Source: Occallatibacter savannae | GTDB taxonomy: Bacteria > Acidobacteriota > Terriglobia > Terriglobales > Acidobacteriaceae | Direction of reading: 5' to 3' | Length of the DNA: 64,000 nucleotides | Assembly: GCF_003131205.1 (NCBI RefSeq) | Contig: NZ_QFFY01000008.1 | Coordinates: 124,001 to 188,000, forward strand | Translations under genes and position numbers: made by a program | Shown here: positions 25,101 through 33,103 of the stretch, in pieces | Layout of the letters: each line of letters opens with the position of its first letter | Position numbering within the stretch: position 1 is the first letter of the stretch | The notes under the pieces: generated by a model | What the model was told of the DNA's origin: nothing | Database searches by the model: none | Seen by the model: the letters and a program-made list of their open reading frames with translations, nothing else

Positions 25101-28100
25101 GCAGATTCGCAGGGACGTCCACCGTAACAGTCGTGCCCTCTCCGAGTTTCGAAGCCACTTTCAGCACTCCGCCCGCAAGCCGAGCGCGCTCCTGCATCGA
25201 AATCAGCCCGAGACCGCGAGCTTCCGTATCCATCTCCTGATCGAAGCCGATTCCGAAGTCCATCACCTTAAGTTGCAGACGATCGTCTTCGCCCGCCAGA
25301 ACCACCTTCACATGCGTCTTCCCGGCGTGCTTTGCCACGTTGCGAAGAGCTTCCTGCGCGATCCTGTATAAAGCAGTCGCGGCTACTTGAGACCAGCTCT
25401 CCGGCAGGTTCTGCGTCACGTAGGTCGCCGGCATGTTTTCCCGCTCGCCAAATTCGCTTACCAGTGCCTTCAGCGCGGCCGAAAGACCCAGATCATTCAA
25501 AATCGCCGGGTGCAGGCGATGCGAGATCTGCCGCACATCGGTATTGATCGCCTGTATCTGGCCCTGAGCGTTCTCGATCTTGGCTCGATTCTCCTTCGTG
25601 GCATCCTCCACGCGGATATCGTGCAGCAGCATCTCAAGCAGGCTCAGGCGCTGGCTGATGTCGTCGTGCAGTTCCCGCGCAACATGCTGCCTTTCTTCTT
25701 CCTGAACGCTGAACAGATGAGCGGTGAGCCCGCGCAGCTCTTCCTGCGTGCGGTTGAGCTTGCGCGCCGCAACTTCGATTTCGCCTTCCAACGCCTGTTT
25801 CTGCCGCGAGATCAACTGCTCGGCTTCGCGCCGCAGAGTGATGTCTTCCATCATCAGCAGTAGAACGCGGCTTCCGTCCGTCGAGAGAGAGCGTCCTTTG
25901 ATCAGCAGGCTCTTCGGCTGCCCGGTCGTCGACTCGTGCTCAAACTCCATGGTCGATCCCATCGTCGAGTTCATGAGCTGATCGAGTTTCTCTGTAACCC
26001 GATCGAGTCCCCACAGCAGTCCCACAAGATCAGGGAAGGAACGGCCCTCAAGCTCCTTGCCGGGAAGCTGCGTGAGCTGCCGAAAGGCTGTGTTGTGCGT
26101 GCGGATCGTGCAGTCCCGGTTCAGAACGACGATCGGCACCGGAACGCTTTCGACCAGGGAACTGGCGAAGTCGCGCGCGTCGACCAGGTGCTGCTGGCTT
26201 CTGCGCAGCTGATCGATGTCGAGCAGGACTACCACCAGGCCTTCAATCTTGTTGTCAGAGGTGCGGTAGGGGCGTACGCGGAGCAGGTACCAGCGGCCTT
26301 CGCGGTCCTGCACCTCAAGCTCGCGGGTTCCCAGCGTCTCCAGAACATCGTGCAAAATCGGCTCAATGTTCTCAAGACTTAACTGCAGTCGAATCTCGCT
26401 GATCGATCGCCCGATGTCTGTCGAACGTACGCTGAGCAGCTTCTGCATCGGAGGCGTGAATTGCCGTATATGCAGATCGCTGGTGAGCATCAGCAGTGGG
26501 ATGTTGACGCTATTCAGCAGGTTGGTTAAATCGTTGCCCGTCTGCGTCAGCACGTTGTTGCGCTGCTGCAGCTCATCGTTCACAGTCTGCAGCTCTTCGT
26601 TCGCGCTCTGCAGCTCTTCCTTCGTCGTTTCGAGTTCTTCGTTGGTGCTTTGCAACTCCTCGTTCGCCGACTGGATCTCCTCGTTTGCCGAGACGAGTTC
26701 CTGGTTCCGCGCGTCCCGCTCTTCCACCAGCGATTGCAGATGGAAGCGCGTGGACGTCAGATCCTGCCTCAGCTGCGCAATCAGCCGGTCTTTCTCATCC
26801 GGAGCAAGCTGAAGATGCGCAGGCTGTTCGCTCGTCTTGAACGCTTCGCCTTTCGCAAGCGTCTGGAACAGAATCAGAAAGCTGCGCGGCCGCGAAGAGG
26901 CGCTCGTAATCGGCAGCACGTCAATCTGGATCTGCTGCTCGCCTGTCTGCTCGTCGACAAGTGTCGCCACCGTAGTAGCTGGAATGTTTTCGTGAATCGA
27001 GCGCTGCAGGGCATTTCGAACATCGGTAATCAACCCTTCCCGCAGCACGCGAAGAAGGCTCCACGTCACTGCTCCCGGGGTGATGTCCAGAAACAGCGAA
27101 GTCTGCCCGCGCGATTGAAGCACGTTCATGCGATCGTCGACAATCAGCCCCGGCGGCCCGAAGCGCGCCAGCACAATGCGGTCGGCAGCGCGCTGCAGCT
27201 CCAGCTCTGGCCACACGTTGTTCTCCGTCTCCGCGAGGGCGTTTCTTGAAACGCCGACGGTCTGCGCGATCGCATAGTGACGAGGCGGCTCGAAGTGGTA
27301 GGGCAGGTTGTTGCCCGTCTTCATGTAAATCTTGTGCTTGCGGTCTACCGTGTTGAAGACCTCTCCGTAATCACGCAGCCCTTCCGACATGCCCAGCAGC
27401 ATGTAGCCGCCGGGCTCCAGCGCATAGTGGAAGGTGAGCATCACCTGCCTCTGCAGCGCCTGGTTGAAATAGATCATCACGTTGCGGCAGGCCAGAATGT
27501 CGATATGCGAAAACGGCGGATCGTTCGCCAGGTTCTGTCGCGCAAAGATGCAGGTGTCCCGAACGCGCTTTGAAACCTGGTATCCGCGATCCACCTTCAC
27601 GAAATACCGGCGCAGCCGCTCCGGCGTCACTTCGCCGGCCACCGTCTCCGGGTACACTGCGATGCGCGCCGTCTCGACAGACTCTTCGCTCGCGTCCGTC
27701 CCAAAAATTTGAACAGGGGTGTCGAGGCTGTTCTGCGATAGAAACTCCAGCACCGTGATCGCCAGCGAGTACGTTTCTTCACCCGTGGAGCAGCCGGCGC
27801 ACCAGATGCGGATCGGCCTTTCCGCGGCGCGGTCCTGCATCAACGTCGGCAGCACATTGGCGCGGATCGAGTCCCAGAAACCAGGATCGCGGAAGAACCG
27901 CGTCACATTGATCAGGACATCTTCCTGCAGCGTCCGCAGCTCGTCCGTTCTTACCTGCAGGAAACGCAGATACTGCGAAAGATGATCCATGCGAAGCAGC
28001 AGCATGCGCCTCGCGATGCGCCGCCGGATCGTCTCCGGTTTGTATTGCCGCAGATCGAGCCCGGAAAGCCCGCGCAGGAGCTGAAGGATCTTCTGATATG

Positions 28101-28932
28101 ACTGTTCATCGTCCGGAGATACGGCGCCGTCGTCGAGCGAGCGCACCTCGGGCCGCGCAAACTGGTGCGCCAGCCGCGCCAGCTCAATCGCAATTTCACC
28201 CGGAGGGATGATCAGGTCCACGTGATCCGCCGCTATGGAACTCCTGGGCATCCCGGCCTGCATCGCTGAGTCCGGGGTTTGGACCAGCGCGATACCGCCC
28301 TCGCCCTTGATGGCTTTCAGTCCAAGCGCGCCATCCGAATCTGCTCCCGAAAGCACCACTCCGATGGCATGGTTCTTTTGATCGGCGGCCAGGGAATAGA
28401 AGAACCTGTCGATCGTTTTGTGGATGCGCTCGCGCTCCGGTGGCGGTTCCACGCTGAAATGCCCCTCACGCAGCGTCACCTCCTGGTTCGGCAGCAGGAT
28501 GTAGAGATGGTTCGGCTCGGGCCGCACGCCATTCTCTACCGGAGACACTGGCATCTTTGTCTCGCGCTCCAGAATCTCCGACAAGAAGCTCTTCTGATCT
28601 GGCGCTAGATGCGTCACCAGAACGAACGACATCCCGGTGTTCGCGTCAAGATTTTCAAGTATCTCTTTGAATGCCTGCAAACCACCGGCCGAGGCGCCGA
28701 ATCCGACGACAGGGTAGGGAAGAGATGGAGACTGGTTCTCTTCAGAAACAGCCTCAATGGCCAGCGCCGGCAAAGAGGGAGTCGAAGTTCCGCCGGTGGA
28801 ATCGGACGATCCGTTCCCCCCATCCGCAGTCAGTTGGGCTGAGATCGCATCCCGATCTTCGGCCTCATTCCGGGTGCTAGAGCCTTGCTCGTCGCGCTCA
28901 GTATCCTCGGGATTGATTGCATCACTATTCAT
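25093..28932 (-). CDS. CheB-CheR-PAS-histidine kinase hybrid
   Basis: Large soluble signalling protein, about 1279 residues from the ATG at 28932 (GGA site six bases upstream; an ATG at 28938 is less well placed). Domain order: CheB-type methylesterase (about 75-260, VGFGASAGGLQAF with catalytic Ser, HLAPDQ with His, SGADSDGALGL with Asp); CheR methyltransferase (about 275-540, WCAGCSTGEETYSLA SAM loop and DILACRNVMIYFNQ); a long Glu/Asn/Leu-rich coiled coil of repeated SANEELQ/STNEELE units (about 740-800); two PAS domains; and a HisKA_3 dimerisation region (EEERQHVARELHDDISQRLS) with a HATPase (FGIGFD and RGLGLISMQERARLAGG). The CheB and CheR catalytic residues look intact. It is cotranscribed with the NarL regulator. 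The signal sensed is unknown. Confidence 0.93.
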   Translation of the reverse strand: MNSDAINPEDTERDEQGSSTRNEAEDRDAISAQLTADGGNGSSDSTGGTSTPSLPALAIEAVSEENQSPSLPYPVVGFGASAGGLQAFKEILENLDANTGMSFVLVTHLAPDQKSFLSEILERETKMPVSPVENGVRPEPNHLYILLPNQEVTLREGHFSVEPPPERERIHKTIDRFFYSLAADQKNHAIGVVLSGADSDGALGLKAIKGEGGIALVQTPDSAMQAGMPRSSIAADHVDLIIPPGEIAIELARLAHQFARPEVRSLDDGAVSPDDEQSYQKILQLLRGLSGLDLRQYKPETIRRRIARRMLLLRMDHLSQYLRFLQVRTDELRTLQEDVLINVTRFFRDPGFWDSIRANVLPTLMQDRAAERPIRIWCAGCSTGEETYSLAITVLEFLSQNSLDTPVQIFGTDASEESVETARIAVYPETVAGEVTPERLRRYFVKVDRGYQVSKRVRDTCIFARQNLANDPPFSHIDILACRNVMIYFNQALQRQVMLTFHYALEPGGYMLLGMSEGLRDYGEVFNTVDRKHKIYMKTGNNLPYHFEPPRHYAIAQTVGVSRNALAETENNVWPELELQRAADRIVLARFGPPGLIVDDRMNVLQSRGQTSLFLDITPGAVTWSLLRVLREGLITDVRNALQRSIHENIPATTVATLVDEQTGEQQIQIDVLPITSASSRPRSFLILFQTLAKGEAFKTSEQPAHLQLAPDEKDRLIAQLRQDLTSTRFHLQSLVEERDARNQELVSANEEIQSANEELQSTNEELETTKEELQSANEELQTVNDELQQRNNVLTQTGNDLTNLLNSVNIPLLMLTSDLHIRQFTPPMQKLLSVRSTDIGRSISEIRLQLSLENIEPILHDVLETLGTRELEVQDREGRWYLLRVRPYRTSDNKIEGLVVVLLDIDQLRRSQQHLVDARDFASSLVESVPVPIVVLNRDCTIRTHNTAFRQLTQLPGKELEGRSFPDLVGLLWGLDRVTEKLDQLMNSTMGSTMEFEHESTTGQPKSLLIKGRSLSTDGSRVLLLMMEDITLRREAEQLISRQKQALEGEIEVAARKLNRTQEELRGLTAHLFSVQEEERQHVARELHDDISQRLSLLEMLLHDIRVEDATKENRAKIENAQGQIQAINTDVRQISHRLHPAILNDLGLSAALKALVSEFGERENMPATYVTQNLPESWSQVAATALYRIAQEALRNVAKHAGKTHVKVVLAGEDDRLQLKVMDFGIGFDQEMDTEARGLGLISMQERARLAGGVLKVASKLGEGTTVTVDVPANLHE

Positions 28933-29039
28933 GTGCATTCCAGTCAGAACATAAGCATAATACTTTCGAACTCGCGCAGCGCGACTCAAACAAGCCTCAC
29001 AGTCGCCGTGTGCATCCAAGGTCAGATTCGGAGGTTTGC

Positions 29040-29336
29040 ATGTGCGCAGACCAGCACCAGAAAAATGCCGAACTCATCGACCAGACCAACACCATCGGGA
29101 TTGAGTTCCTGCGCACCGACATCGAAGCAGCCCTCACGTTCATCCAGGTTGCGGAGACCAGCAGTTCGCCGGAAAACCGCGTTCGCAACTACGGCAACGC
29201 CCTCGAAGGCTATCGCACAGTGCTCCACTTCCTGCCCAGGGTTCTGCCTAGTCCTGATGAACTTGCAGATATGCAAGCAAAGCTCGAGCAGATTAAGACC
29301 AAGCTCCAGCAAGCCGGATTTCCTGCAGGCGATTAG
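29040..29336 (+). CDS. Small helical protein, unknown
   Basis: Not recognised. 98 residues from the ATG at 29040, which has an ideal GGAGG site. Predicted almost entirely helical (NTIGIEFLRTDIEAALTFIQ, NYGNALEGYRTVLHFL, ELADMQAKLEQIKTKLQQ), with a single Cys and no signal or TM segment. Composition resembles a small helical-bundle adaptor. It is divergent from the hybrid kinase across 107 bp and precedes the second CheB by 45 bp, so it belongs to the signalling block and might be a kinase or CheB partner (inference). Confidence 0.6.
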   Translation: MCADQHQKNAELIDQTNTIGIEFLRTDIEAALTFIQVAETSSSPENRVRNYGNALEGYRTVLHFLPRVLPSPDELADMQAKLEQIKTKLQQAGFPAGD

Positions 29337-29381
29337 CTTTGATTTGACAGTGAATCAGCCACGCCTTGCATCCAACTCCGG

Positions 29382-30320
29382 ATGCCTGCACGCGACATCA
29401 TCGTCATAGGCGGTTCCGCCGGCGGGTTTGACGCCATTCGACGATTAGCAGCAGGGTTTCCCGCCGACCTTCCCGCCGCCGTCTTTGTCACCATCCATGT
29501 GACAGGTAAGAGTGACGGCATCTTGCCCGCGATCATCACCAGTGCCGGCCCCCTTGTGGCGGTACATCCCACAGATGGTGAGCCAATCAAGCCTGGAAAG
29601 ATCTTTGTCGCTCCGCCCGACTACCACCTCGTCATCCGCCAGGGCCACGTTCATCTCGGTCACGGACCGCGTGAGAACATGCAGCGCCCCTGCATCAACG
29701 CCATGTTCCGTTCCGCCGCAAGTTCTTACGGAGAGCGGGTTGCCGGAGTGCTGTTGAGTGGCCTTCTCGATGACGGTGCTGCGGGCCTCTGGGAGATCCA
29801 GCAGCACCACGGCACCACCGTCGTGCAGGAACCGGAAGAAGCCACATTTCGTTCTATGCCAGACAGCGCGATTCGCGGCCTGAATGTCCAATACATTGTG
29901 CGCCTCTCGGAGATGGCGCCTCTGCTTACGAGACTTGCGATGACACACGAGACAAACCCTTTCCAGCAGCCAACATCGACGTCTTCAGAAGAAGGAACCA
30001 CCCAGACGTGTCCCGAGTGTGGAGGTGTAATGACTGCCACCCGCATGGGCGACCTCATCGAGTTCCGCTGCCACGTCGGCCATCGCTTCGGGCTCCGCAC
30101 CCTGCTGGAGCAGAAATCGAAAAACATCGAGCGCCTCCTGGAAATGGCGCTGGCCCAGTCAGAGGAACTCAGCCGGGCAGTGAGAAGCGCGATCGATCAT
30201 CCGGATGGCGAAGACCGGCAGGATCTCAAACAGGAACTGCATCGCAGAGCGCACGAACAGGAGGTTCTCCGAAGCCTCTCGGCAACCCCCCACGATCCGG
30301 CCCAGACTGAAGCTGGCTAA
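29382..30320 (+). CDS. CheB-type methylesterase with C-terminal zinc ribbon and helical tail
   Basis: 312 residues. A CheB catalytic domain occupies about 1-190, with Ser in IIVIGGSAGGFDAI (about 12), His in VFVTIHVTG (about 39) and Asp in VLLSGLLDDGAAGL. There is no N-terminal receiver domain, so activity is not phospho-controlled in the classic way. A four-ligand metal site follows (TCPECGGVMTA, then FRCHVGHRFG, about 208-234), then a long helix (EQKSKNIERLLEMALAQSEE). Stand-alone CheB proteins of this kind appear in non-motility signalling sets. A ribosome-binding site is weak. The substrate receptor is unknown, as no MCP gene is in the window. Confidence 0.85.
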   Translation: MPARDIIVIGGSAGGFDAIRRLAAGFPADLPAAVFVTIHVTGKSDGILPAIITSAGPLVAVHPTDGEPIKPGKIFVAPPDYHLVIRQGHVHLGHGPRENMQRPCINAMFRSAASSYGERVAGVLLSGLLDDGAAGLWEIQQHHGTTVVQEPEEATFRSMPDSAIRGLNVQYIVRLSEMAPLLTRLAMTHETNPFQQPTSTSSEEGTTQTCPECGGVMTATRMGDLIEFRCHVGHRFGLRTLLEQKSKNIERLLEMALAQSEELSRAVRSAIDHPDGEDRQDLKQELHRRAHEQEVLRSLSATPHDPAQTEAG

Positions 30321-30495
30321 CGCCAACGTCGCAACGAGAGTATGCTCTAAAAGGGCGCGCCTCATTTTCAGCGTTCCCTATGCTCCCTACCCGGGCCCTT
30401 AACGCCAGTCAGCGTTTCACTGCTGGCAGCTGCCGGTTAACCAGCCGGACCATGGCTACCGTTGCAAACGCTCCACAACTGGAATCGAGGGAAAC

Positions 30496-30720
30496 ATGCG
30501 TTCCGATTTGGTCTACGCAGCGGGTCTGCAGGTGCACAATCGCTTTCTTCTGGCTTCGGCGGTCATGCGTGCAGTTCGCAAAATGCACATCGATGCCACT
30601 CGCACAGAAGACACCATCAACCGGGTGTTCTCTGAGGTGTCCAAAAGCGGCGAGCTCGTCCACAAGCTGCCCGAGGTCACGCCCCCGCCAACCATTGACA
30701 CCCTGCTGATTGTTCCCTGA
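30496..30720 (+). CDS. RNA polymerase omega-like small protein
   Basis: 74 residues, start ATG 30496 after GGGAAAC. The N-terminal part MRSDLVYAAGLQVHNRFLLA, followed by RAVRKMH, resembles the omega/Rpb6 NRF-LL-A-RA-R pattern. I recall acidobacterial RpoZ proteins beginning MRSDLV with an NRYLL core. The C-terminal TPPPTIDTLLIVP tail is short. Confidence is moderate: the match is partial and made from memory, not a search. If correct this may be a second omega copy or a divergent homolog rather than the housekeeping subunit. Confidence 0.5.
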   Translation: MRSDLVYAAGLQVHNRFLLASAVMRAVRKMHIDATRTEDTINRVFSEVSKSGELVHKLPEVTPPPTIDTLLIVP

Positions 30721-30722
30721 GC

Positions 30723-30765
30723 GAAAGCCGCGTGCATCTTGTTCAGATTGCATGCCGCGGCTTTC
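30723..30765. terminator. Hairpin between the omega-like gene and cspA
   Basis: Ten-base arms GAAAGCCGCG and CGCGGCTTTC, 23 nt apart, right after the stop at 30720. There is no T-tract, so termination strength is uncertain. Confidence 0.45.
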
Positions 30766-30789
30766 AGCATCGTGAACTCCCGGTACCGG

Positions 30790-30798
30790 TGATATACT
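30790..30798 (+). promoter_or_regulatory. Extended -10 promoter element for the cold-shock gene
   Basis: TGA-TATACT (TGn extended -10). The predicted transcript has a leader of about 110 nt before the ATG at 30912. Such long leaders are typical of cspA mRNAs and often act as cold-responsive structures. Confidence 0.5.
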
Positions 30799-30911
30799 AG
30801 AGTAGATCGAAGAATCCGATCTGGTCTTCTTGCTTGTTCCGCTACGCCGCTACACGCAATCAATTCCAAATTGTGTTCGGCGGTACACCAACCTTCAAGG
30901 AACAAGTACAA

Positions 30912-31112
30912 ATGGAACAGGGAACAGTTAAGTGGTTTAACGACGCGAAGGGCTTCGGCTTTCTGAGCCGCCCCAATGGCGAAGATGTGTTTGTGCACTT
31001 CTCCGCAATTCAGTCGAATGGCTTCCGCAGCCTTCAGGAAGGTCAGCCCGTTACCTTCGACGTCGTCAAGGGACCCAAAGGCTGGCAGGCAGAGAACGTT
31101 CGCCCTGCCTAA
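30912..31112 (+). CDS. Cold-shock protein, CspA family
   Basis: 66-residue OB-fold single-strand nucleic-acid binding protein. The RNP1 motif KGFGFL and RNP2-like DVFVHFSAI are intact, and the N-terminus GTVKWFND is canonical. The ATG has an AAGGAA site. It likely acts as an RNA chaperone. A strong intrinsic terminator follows 26 bp after the stop. Confidence 0.95.
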   Translation: MEQGTVKWFNDAKGFGFLSRPNGEDVFVHFSAIQSNGFRSLQEGQPVTFDVVKGPKGWQAENVRPA

Positions 31113-31137
31113 GCTGTAGATAACAATCAGTTCGATC

Positions 31138-31163
31138 GGGGCGGTCGTCGGACCGCCCCTTTT
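31138..31163 (+). terminator. Intrinsic terminator after the cold-shock gene
   Basis: A perfect nine-base stem GGGGCGGTC / GACCGCCCC with a four-base loop, then TTTT. It lies only 25 bp before the next ATG at 31188, so that gene would depend on read-through or its own promoter. Confidence 0.85.
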
Positions 31164-31187
31164 CATTTCCCCAAGGAGCCTTCCCCC

Positions 31188-31469
31188 ATGAAGAAATCTG
31201 CTGTCGCGCCTCGTGATAAGTACTTCCTCAAATCCCTCCACCAGGAAATCGATCTCTACGACCGCAAACTCGCCGACCTGCGCAAATTCGGCCAATTCGA
31301 CTCGGTCGAGGATCGCAAGCAGGCCGAGCACACCTTCATGACAAAGAGAGCGTCCCTTGAGAAGACCGCCCGGGAACTCTCCGCCTCCGGCGTCGAATAC
31401 AACGAGCAGGACTTGCCCCGCTCATTCCGCGAGCAGCCGGAACAAGGGTTGTCGCAGCGCGCTTCGTAA
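31188..31469 (+). CDS. Small charged protein, unknown
   Basis: Not recognised. 93 residues, ATG preceded by AAGGAG. Highly charged and helical (YFLKSLHQEIDLYDRKLADL, QAEHTFMTKRASLEKTAREL), with no Cys, no signal peptide and no TM segment. It lies directly after the cold-shock gene and its terminator, so partial read-through could link them. It is convergent with the HD-GYP gene with 15 bp between stops. Confidence 0.6.
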   Translation: MKKSAVAPRDKYFLKSLHQEIDLYDRKLADLRKFGQFDSVEDRKQAEHTFMTKRASLEKTARELSASGVEYNEQDLPRSFREQPEQGLSQRAS

Positions 31470-31484
31470 AGCTAAATCCAGGAT

Positions 31485-32765
31485 TTATGCGGGGCTCTGC
31501 CCAGGCGTTTCGGGACTCTGTTTCGGCGGATTCAGCGGGTGCTGAAGATCGAACGTCGAAAACCGATGGTTCTGGCCTGTAATCTCCGACCGCAGTTCAA
31601 GCCATAGCTCGTTGGGAATCTTGAGATAGACCTCCACAACGGCAGGGTCGAACTGCGTCCCCGAACACCGGATAATTTCTTCGCGCGCCGCATCGAACGT
31701 CCGCGCCTGCCGATAAGGCCGGTCGCTGGTGATCGCGTCCAGCGTGTCGGCCACGCAGAAAATCCGCGCGCCGATCGGAATCGAAGATCCCTTCAGCGCG
31801 CTCGGATAGCCGCTGCCGTCGTAGTGCTCCTGGTGCGTGAAGACGATCTCCGCCGCCTCCGCCAGGAACGGTATCTTGCGCAGCATCTGGTATCCGCGCG
31901 CGCAGTGCTCGCGCATGATGGCCTGTTCCTCGGGCGTCAGCTTGCCCGGCTTGCGCAGAATGTAATCCGGAATCGCCATCTTGCCGATGTCGTGCAGAAA
32001 GGCCCCACGCGCAATCACCTTGATCTCCGCCGGAGAGATGCCCATGGCCCGCGCCAGAGCGATCGTGTAAGCGGTTACACGCTTGGAGTGGCCTTCAGTC
32101 TCCGAATCCTTCAAATCCAGCGCGTCGCCCAGCGCCTCCAGAGTTACGTCGTACGAGTGCTCCAGGTCTTCCATCGCCTGGCGCAGCATCTCGGTACGCG
32201 CCCTGACCACCTGCTCCAGATTCTGCTGGTACGTCCGGCTCTCCTGCAGCGCCTGTCGATGCTCCAGCGCTCTCTGCACTGTCGCCATCAGGTGCTCGCG
32301 CTCAAAAGGCTTCAGAACATAGTCGTAAGCGCCGCGGCGCATCGAGTCGATCGCCACGCTGATGTCGTGAATTGCCGTCACCATGATCACCGGCAGGTTC
32401 GGGTTCTCGGCATGAATCTGCTCCAGCAGCGCCAGGCCGTTCCCCTCCTGCATCACGATGTCGGTCAGAATCAGCTCGAAGGATTCTTTCTCGATGGCGT
32501 CCATGGCCTCGCGGCCACCCGATGCCAGAATTACCTCGTAGCCCTGGCGCTCCAGGGTCGCTGCGATCATCGAGCGGACGTGTGCCTCATCGTCTACAAC
32601 CAGAATGCGGGCTGCTGTCCGTGCGTTCCTCTTCGTCCGCGACTCCGTGCTCGTTACAATCGCCGGCTGGGAGGCATCATGCGCCTTTGGCGTCAACCCT
32701 TTGTCCTTCCCGGCTTCCCGCCAGTGCTCGGTCCAACGGCGGCGAGGCAATCTCATTATAGGCAC
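31485..32765 (-). CDS. HD-GYP domain response regulator (c-di-GMP phosphodiesterase family)
   Basis: 426 residues. A poorly conserved N-terminal extension of about 50 residues is followed by a receiver domain (about 52-170, ILVVDDE acidic pocket and Asp in LILTDIVMQEG), a coiled-coil linker and a C-terminal HD-GYP domain (about 210-390). Motif HDIGKMAIPD and HQEHYDGSGYP are visible. The family consensus is HHExxDGxGYP; here the second histidine is Gln. RPYR near the end is conserved. HD-GYP proteins hydrolyse cyclic-di-GMP, often with a bimetal site. The start is uncertain (GTG 32765 or ATG 32756). Confidence 0.9.
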   Translation of the reverse strand: MPIMRLPRRRWTEHWREAGKDKGLTPKAHDASQPAIVTSTESRTKRNARTAARILVVDDEAHVRSMIAATLERQGYEVILASGGREAMDAIEKESFELILTDIVMQEGNGLALLEQIHAENPNLPVIMVTAIHDISVAIDSMRRGAYDYVLKPFEREHLMATVQRALEHRQALQESRTYQQNLEQVVRARTEMLRQAMEDLEHSYDVTLEALGDALDLKDSETEGHSKRVTAYTIALARAMGISPAEIKVIARGAFLHDIGKMAIPDYILRKPGKLTPEEQAIMREHCARGYQMLRKIPFLAEAAEIVFTHQEHYDGSGYPSALKGSSIPIGARIFCVADTLDAITSDRPYRQARTFDAAREEIIRCSGTQFDPAVVEVYLKIPNELWLELRSEITGQNHRFSTFDLQHPLNPPKQSPETPGQSPA

Positions 32766-33103
32766 GTGCAGTCTCTCAAATAGATGAAAACGGCTCTCTT
32801 ATGCTTCAGAGAACTTCATCGTCCCAGAGGCCCACGCGGTTGAGATGCTCCGGCCTTGCAACCCGCTGGCAACGAAGATTGAGGAACATAGCGGGAGTTT
32901 TGCTGTATCAATCCGGAACAAGCGCAGAGCGCAGCCCTGAGAACGTATCAAGAACTTACGCTTACCCCGACAGTGGCGCAAGTCCTTGTTAGCAAAGTAC
33001 CAAAGTACTAAAGTGGTATTCCTTTACAGCGAAATATGTACTGGTCTGAAACACTGCGCCGCTCTTCTCGCCTGCAGCGCAATCGATTCCGCTCTTCCCA
33101 ACC
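32766..33103. other. Intergenic stretch with short octamer repeats
   Basis: 338 bp with no convincing gene. Three octamers AAAGTACC / AAAGTACT / AAAGTGGT run in tandem at 32994-33017. No terminator or RNA was recognised. Confidence 0.45.
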
